From assembly GCA_019694685.1 (NCBI GenBank), contig JAIBBM010000004.1, forward strand, positions 62,001 through 126,000: 64,000 nucleotides of DNA, read 5' to 3'. The DNA comes from Leptospirales bacterium. Lineage in GTDB: Bacteria > Spirochaetota > Leptospiria > Leptospirales > Leptonemataceae. The stretch's first letter is position 1, and each line of letters opens with the position of its first letter. A program made the translations under genes and the position numbers. Below, piece by piece: positions 62,201 through 64,000 of the stretch. Below the pieces are notes generated by a model that ran no database searches, was not told the origin of the DNA, and saw only the letters and a list, made by a program, of their open reading frames with translations.

Positions 62201-63295
62201 TCTTACGTTATCCTAATCGATTCGGGTAGTCCAGAAACACTCCCTCTGGCGCGCTTTCGTTCTGTCTTCTCTCTACGAGATGGAATCTATTCACCTCTGA
62301 CTCGAGCGCGAATTGCTCATCCAACAGCCAGGCTGGTTTTTTTTCATCCGGCTTTTTCTTACGAAAAGGCAGTCTGCGAAATGGAGGCTCGTGGAGCAGA
62401 CAGCATTGCATTTCAAGATTCTCCTCTTCGCTCTGAATTTCCTCGAACACCGCATGAGATAGAAAACGGTGCACTTGCAAAAGGAATCTCTTTTGTTCGC
62501 GCTCGACCTGGTTCTCTTTTTTCGCGTTTGGATTCCATAGGCGAATCCATAAAGAATGACCTGCCTGTATATCTGGCACGCAGTGGCGATTCCGTAAAAG
62601 CACCTGACCATGCACAGGTGATCGGACCGTCGGACGCGCTCCATATTCACGCAACTGCTACAATTCATCCCGGTGTAATTTTCAACACAGAGGATGGTCC
62701 CATCGTTGTGGATGCAGGAGCGAAGATCTCTCCATTCAGCTATCTTTCAGGCCCATTGTATGTTGGGCCGCGTGCGCAATTGGATCATTTGAAGATTGCA
62801 AATTCGATCGTGGGCGAAGGTTGCAGGCTTGGCGGAGAAATAGAATCGTCTATCTTTGGTGATTTTACAAACAAACACCACGAGGGTTTTGTGGGTCACA
62901 GTTTGATTGGCAACTGGGTGAATCTGGGTGCGCTCACCACCACATCCGATTTGAAAAACAATTACGGCAAGATCAGATTGCATCTGCCTGGAGCAGTGGT
63001 GGAAACAGGGCGAATCAAATTTGGCTCCATTCTGGGCGATTGCGTCAAGACTGCGATTGGCACAATGCTAAACACAGGATCAGTTGTGGATGCAGGATCG
63101 AGCGTGTTCGGGGGGAGGCCTCCGGCGTATCTCGGGCCACTTTCCTGGGGACTTACCGGTCAGACATATGAACTGGATCGCTTCCTCAAGGATTGCGAAA
63201 CAATTTTTGCTCGCCGCTCTCAGACTGTGCCAGCCGCCATGCGCCGTATGGTAGAGCTGTCCGTTTCACTTGACGCCGGCTACACCGGAAGCTGA
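62198..63295 (+). CDS. Left-handed beta-helix protein, GlmU-like sugar nucleotidyl/acyltransferase family
   Basis: A protein of about 365 residues if translation begins at ATA 62198; from ATG 62381 it would be 304. The upstream part (VILIDSGSPETLPLARFRSV, then SLRDGIYSPLTRAR) matches the N-terminal layout of the GlmU-like family with a reduced nucleotidyltransferase domain, so the longer form is probably real. From residue 150 on, hexapeptide repeats form a left-handed beta-helix (IHATATIHPGVIF, DGPIVVDAGAKISPFSYLSG, and GSVVDAGSSVFGGR near the end). It follows glmS directly and may provide the acetyltransferase function missing from the one-domain GlmU (inference). Confidence 0.75.
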   Translation: MSYVILIDSGSPETLPLARFRSVFSLRDGIYSPLTRARIAHPTARLVFFHPAFSYEKAVCEMEARGADSIAFQDSPLRSEFPRTPHEIENGALAKGISFVRARPGSLFSRLDSIGESIKNDLPVYLARSGDSVKAPDHAQVIGPSDALHIHATATIHPGVIFNTEDGPIVVDAGAKISPFSYLSGPLYVGPRAQLDHLKIANSIVGEGCRLGGEIESSIFGDFTNKHHEGFVGHSLIGNWVNLGALTTTSDLKNNYGKIRLHLPGAVVETGRIKFGSILGDCVKTAIGTMLNTGSVVDAGSSVFGGRPPAYLGPLSWGLTGQTYELDRFLKDCETIFARRSQTVPAAMRRMVELSVSLDAGYTGS

Positions 63296-63302
63296 ATCCA
63301 AC

Positions 63303-63581
63303 ATGGCTCAAAAGAAAAAGCCTACGTTTGAAGAAGCACTGTCGGAGCTAGAGGAGATCACTCGTCTACTGGAGAGTGGGGAGTTGACGCTCGACCAGTC
63401 TGTGGAAGCATATGAGAAGGGCATGGAACTGAAAAAGGCCTGCTATGAGATGCTTTCTACGGCTGAGAAAAAGCTCGAATACCTTGAAAAGAAGGATGGG
63501 GAGTTGAAGCGTGTAGCTCTGGCGTCCGAAAATATGAGAGCGGATAATCGTCTTTTTGAAGACGACGATTCGGAGGACTGA
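63303..63581 (+). CDS. xseB: Exodeoxyribonuclease VII small subunit
   Basis: A 92-residue helical protein with the XseB pattern: PTFEEALSELEEITRLLESG, LTLDQSVEAYEKGMEL and AEKKLEYLEKK. It partners with XseA to degrade single-stranded DNA; XseA is not in the window. Start ATG 63303; a GTG-like longer frame from 63270 overlaps the previous gene without benefit. Confidence 0.93.
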   Translation: MAQKKKPTFEEALSELEEITRLLESGELTLDQSVEAYEKGMELKKACYEMLSTAEKKLEYLEKKDGELKRVALASENMRADNRLFEDDDSED

Positions 63582-64000
63582 ATGCGATTCTTACTAATCC
63601 TCGCGGCGCTTTTGATGGCCAGTTCGTGCAGAACTCCGCCCGGCTGCAGCAGCACTTTTTGCGATTACAAGGACGAACTGACCGTCTACGGACGCAACGT
63701 TCATCTTCTATATGAAGATAACTTCCGCGAGATTTCGTCTAACTGTGCATTTCGCACGGAACTCACGACAGGTGACTATGTGCCTATGACCCAGCAACAG
63801 GCCCTGACCATCCTGCGAAACATGGCGGGAGAGATGGGCGGAAATGCTCTTGTTTTTCAATCATTTAGAAAAAGTAAGGATGCGTCCGGTCGAGTCTACG
63901 TCTGTTCCAATTTCGGAAGCGCCACTTCGGGCCAGGTGCAGTCCAATCAGATCTCCACTCAAAGCACAACGCAAACTCAGTCTCAGGTCAGCTCTGTTGT
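63582..64000 (+). CDS. Lipoprotein, DUF4156-like, cut by the window end
   Basis: From ATG 63582, with GGAGG 6-7 bases upstream, the frame is open to the window end (139 codons shown). A lipoprotein signal (MRFLLILAALLMASSC) precedes a Cys-rich domain (SNCAFRTELTTGDYVPM, ILRNMAGEMGGNALVFQSF, SGRVYVCSNF), resembling DUF4156-type envelope lipoproteins. A Gln/Ser/Thr-rich tail begins near residue 118 and is incomplete. It follows xseB without a gap. Confidence 0.75.
   Translation, partial: MRFLLILAALLMASSCRTPPGCSSTFCDYKDELTVYGRNVHLLYEDNFREISSNCAFRTELTTGDYVPMTQQQALTILRNMAGEMGGNALVFQSFRKSKDASGRVYVCSNFGSATSGQVQSNQISTQSTTQTQSQVSSV

Overview
This 64-kb window looks like chromosomal DNA of a spirochaete of the order Leptospirales, probably outside Leptospira itself (Leptonema- or Turneriella-like). 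Base composition is near 50% GC by eye. Pointers are the run rpmG - ispE - tRNA-Gln - short glmU - prs - rplY/ctc - pth - ftsH, a DUF1554 lipoprotein (a family best known from Leptospira), a 7TMR-DISM/SpoIIE/TPR phosphatase, a plant-type ferredoxin-NADP reductase, a bactofilin, and many lipoproteins with relaxed signal sequences. This assignment is inference; there is no rRNA gene in the window.

Region 1 (0-5.4 kb): the tail of an upstream gene, a DegT-type sugar aminotransferase, a subtilisin-like exported protease, and a metallo-beta-lactamase-fold hydrolase coupled to a BASS-family transporter.

Region 2 (5.4-21.9 kb): a complete assimilatory sulfate-reduction island. Two paralogous outer-membrane porins flank a periplasmic sulfate-binding protein, each porin followed by a strong terminator. 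The ABC permeases and ATPase (cysT-cysW-cysA) run the other way. A minus-strand operon encodes sulfite reductase, ATP sulfurylase (CysD/CysN) and a plant-type FNR, followed by a membrane SpoIIE-type phosphatase. Divergently, a [4Fe-4S] APS reductase is followed by a siroheme-synthesis dehydrogenase. No APS kinase is seen, so the route is sulfate -> APS -> sulfite -> sulfide. Candidate operators lie upstream of sbp and between cysI and cysH.

Region 3 (22-28.7 kb): accessory genes. A two-gene operon pairs a dioxygenase-like protein with a multi-domain RidA/chorismatase-like protein. It is followed by a membrane adenylate cyclase, small lipoproteins and a protein with exactly seven propeller-type repeats.

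Region 4 (28.7-44.7 kb): the housekeeping block from rpmG to ftsH, then a conserved unknown protein, acyl-CoA dehydrogenase, a TadA-like deaminase, a voltage-sensor-like membrane protein, a citrate-lyase-like protein, a crotonase, a bactofilin, an acyl-CoA ligase and a transglutaminase-like protein.

Region 5 (44.7-55.5 kb): a DUF1554 lipoprotein, then a non-coding array of four 125-bp tandem repeats, a lipoprotein, mnmA, a FlgD/OmpA-like envelope protein, and a minus-strand operon from biotin carboxylase through mltG to rplM-rpsI with a 59-aa gene after it. A 400-bp gap rich in TGCGAA hexamers lies upstream of a 57-aa helix-turn-helix protein.

Region 6 (55.6-64 kb): a tightly overlapping operon, nadC - TPR - purK - purE - lipase-like hydrolase, then glmS, a left-handed beta-helix protein that appears to start at ATA, xseB, and a lipoprotein cut by the window end.

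The points most worth a second look are the RidA/dioxygenase pair, the tandem-repeat array, the Pth with substituted catalytic residues, the non-canonical ATA and CTG starts, the one-domain GlmU, and the candidate sulfur operators.
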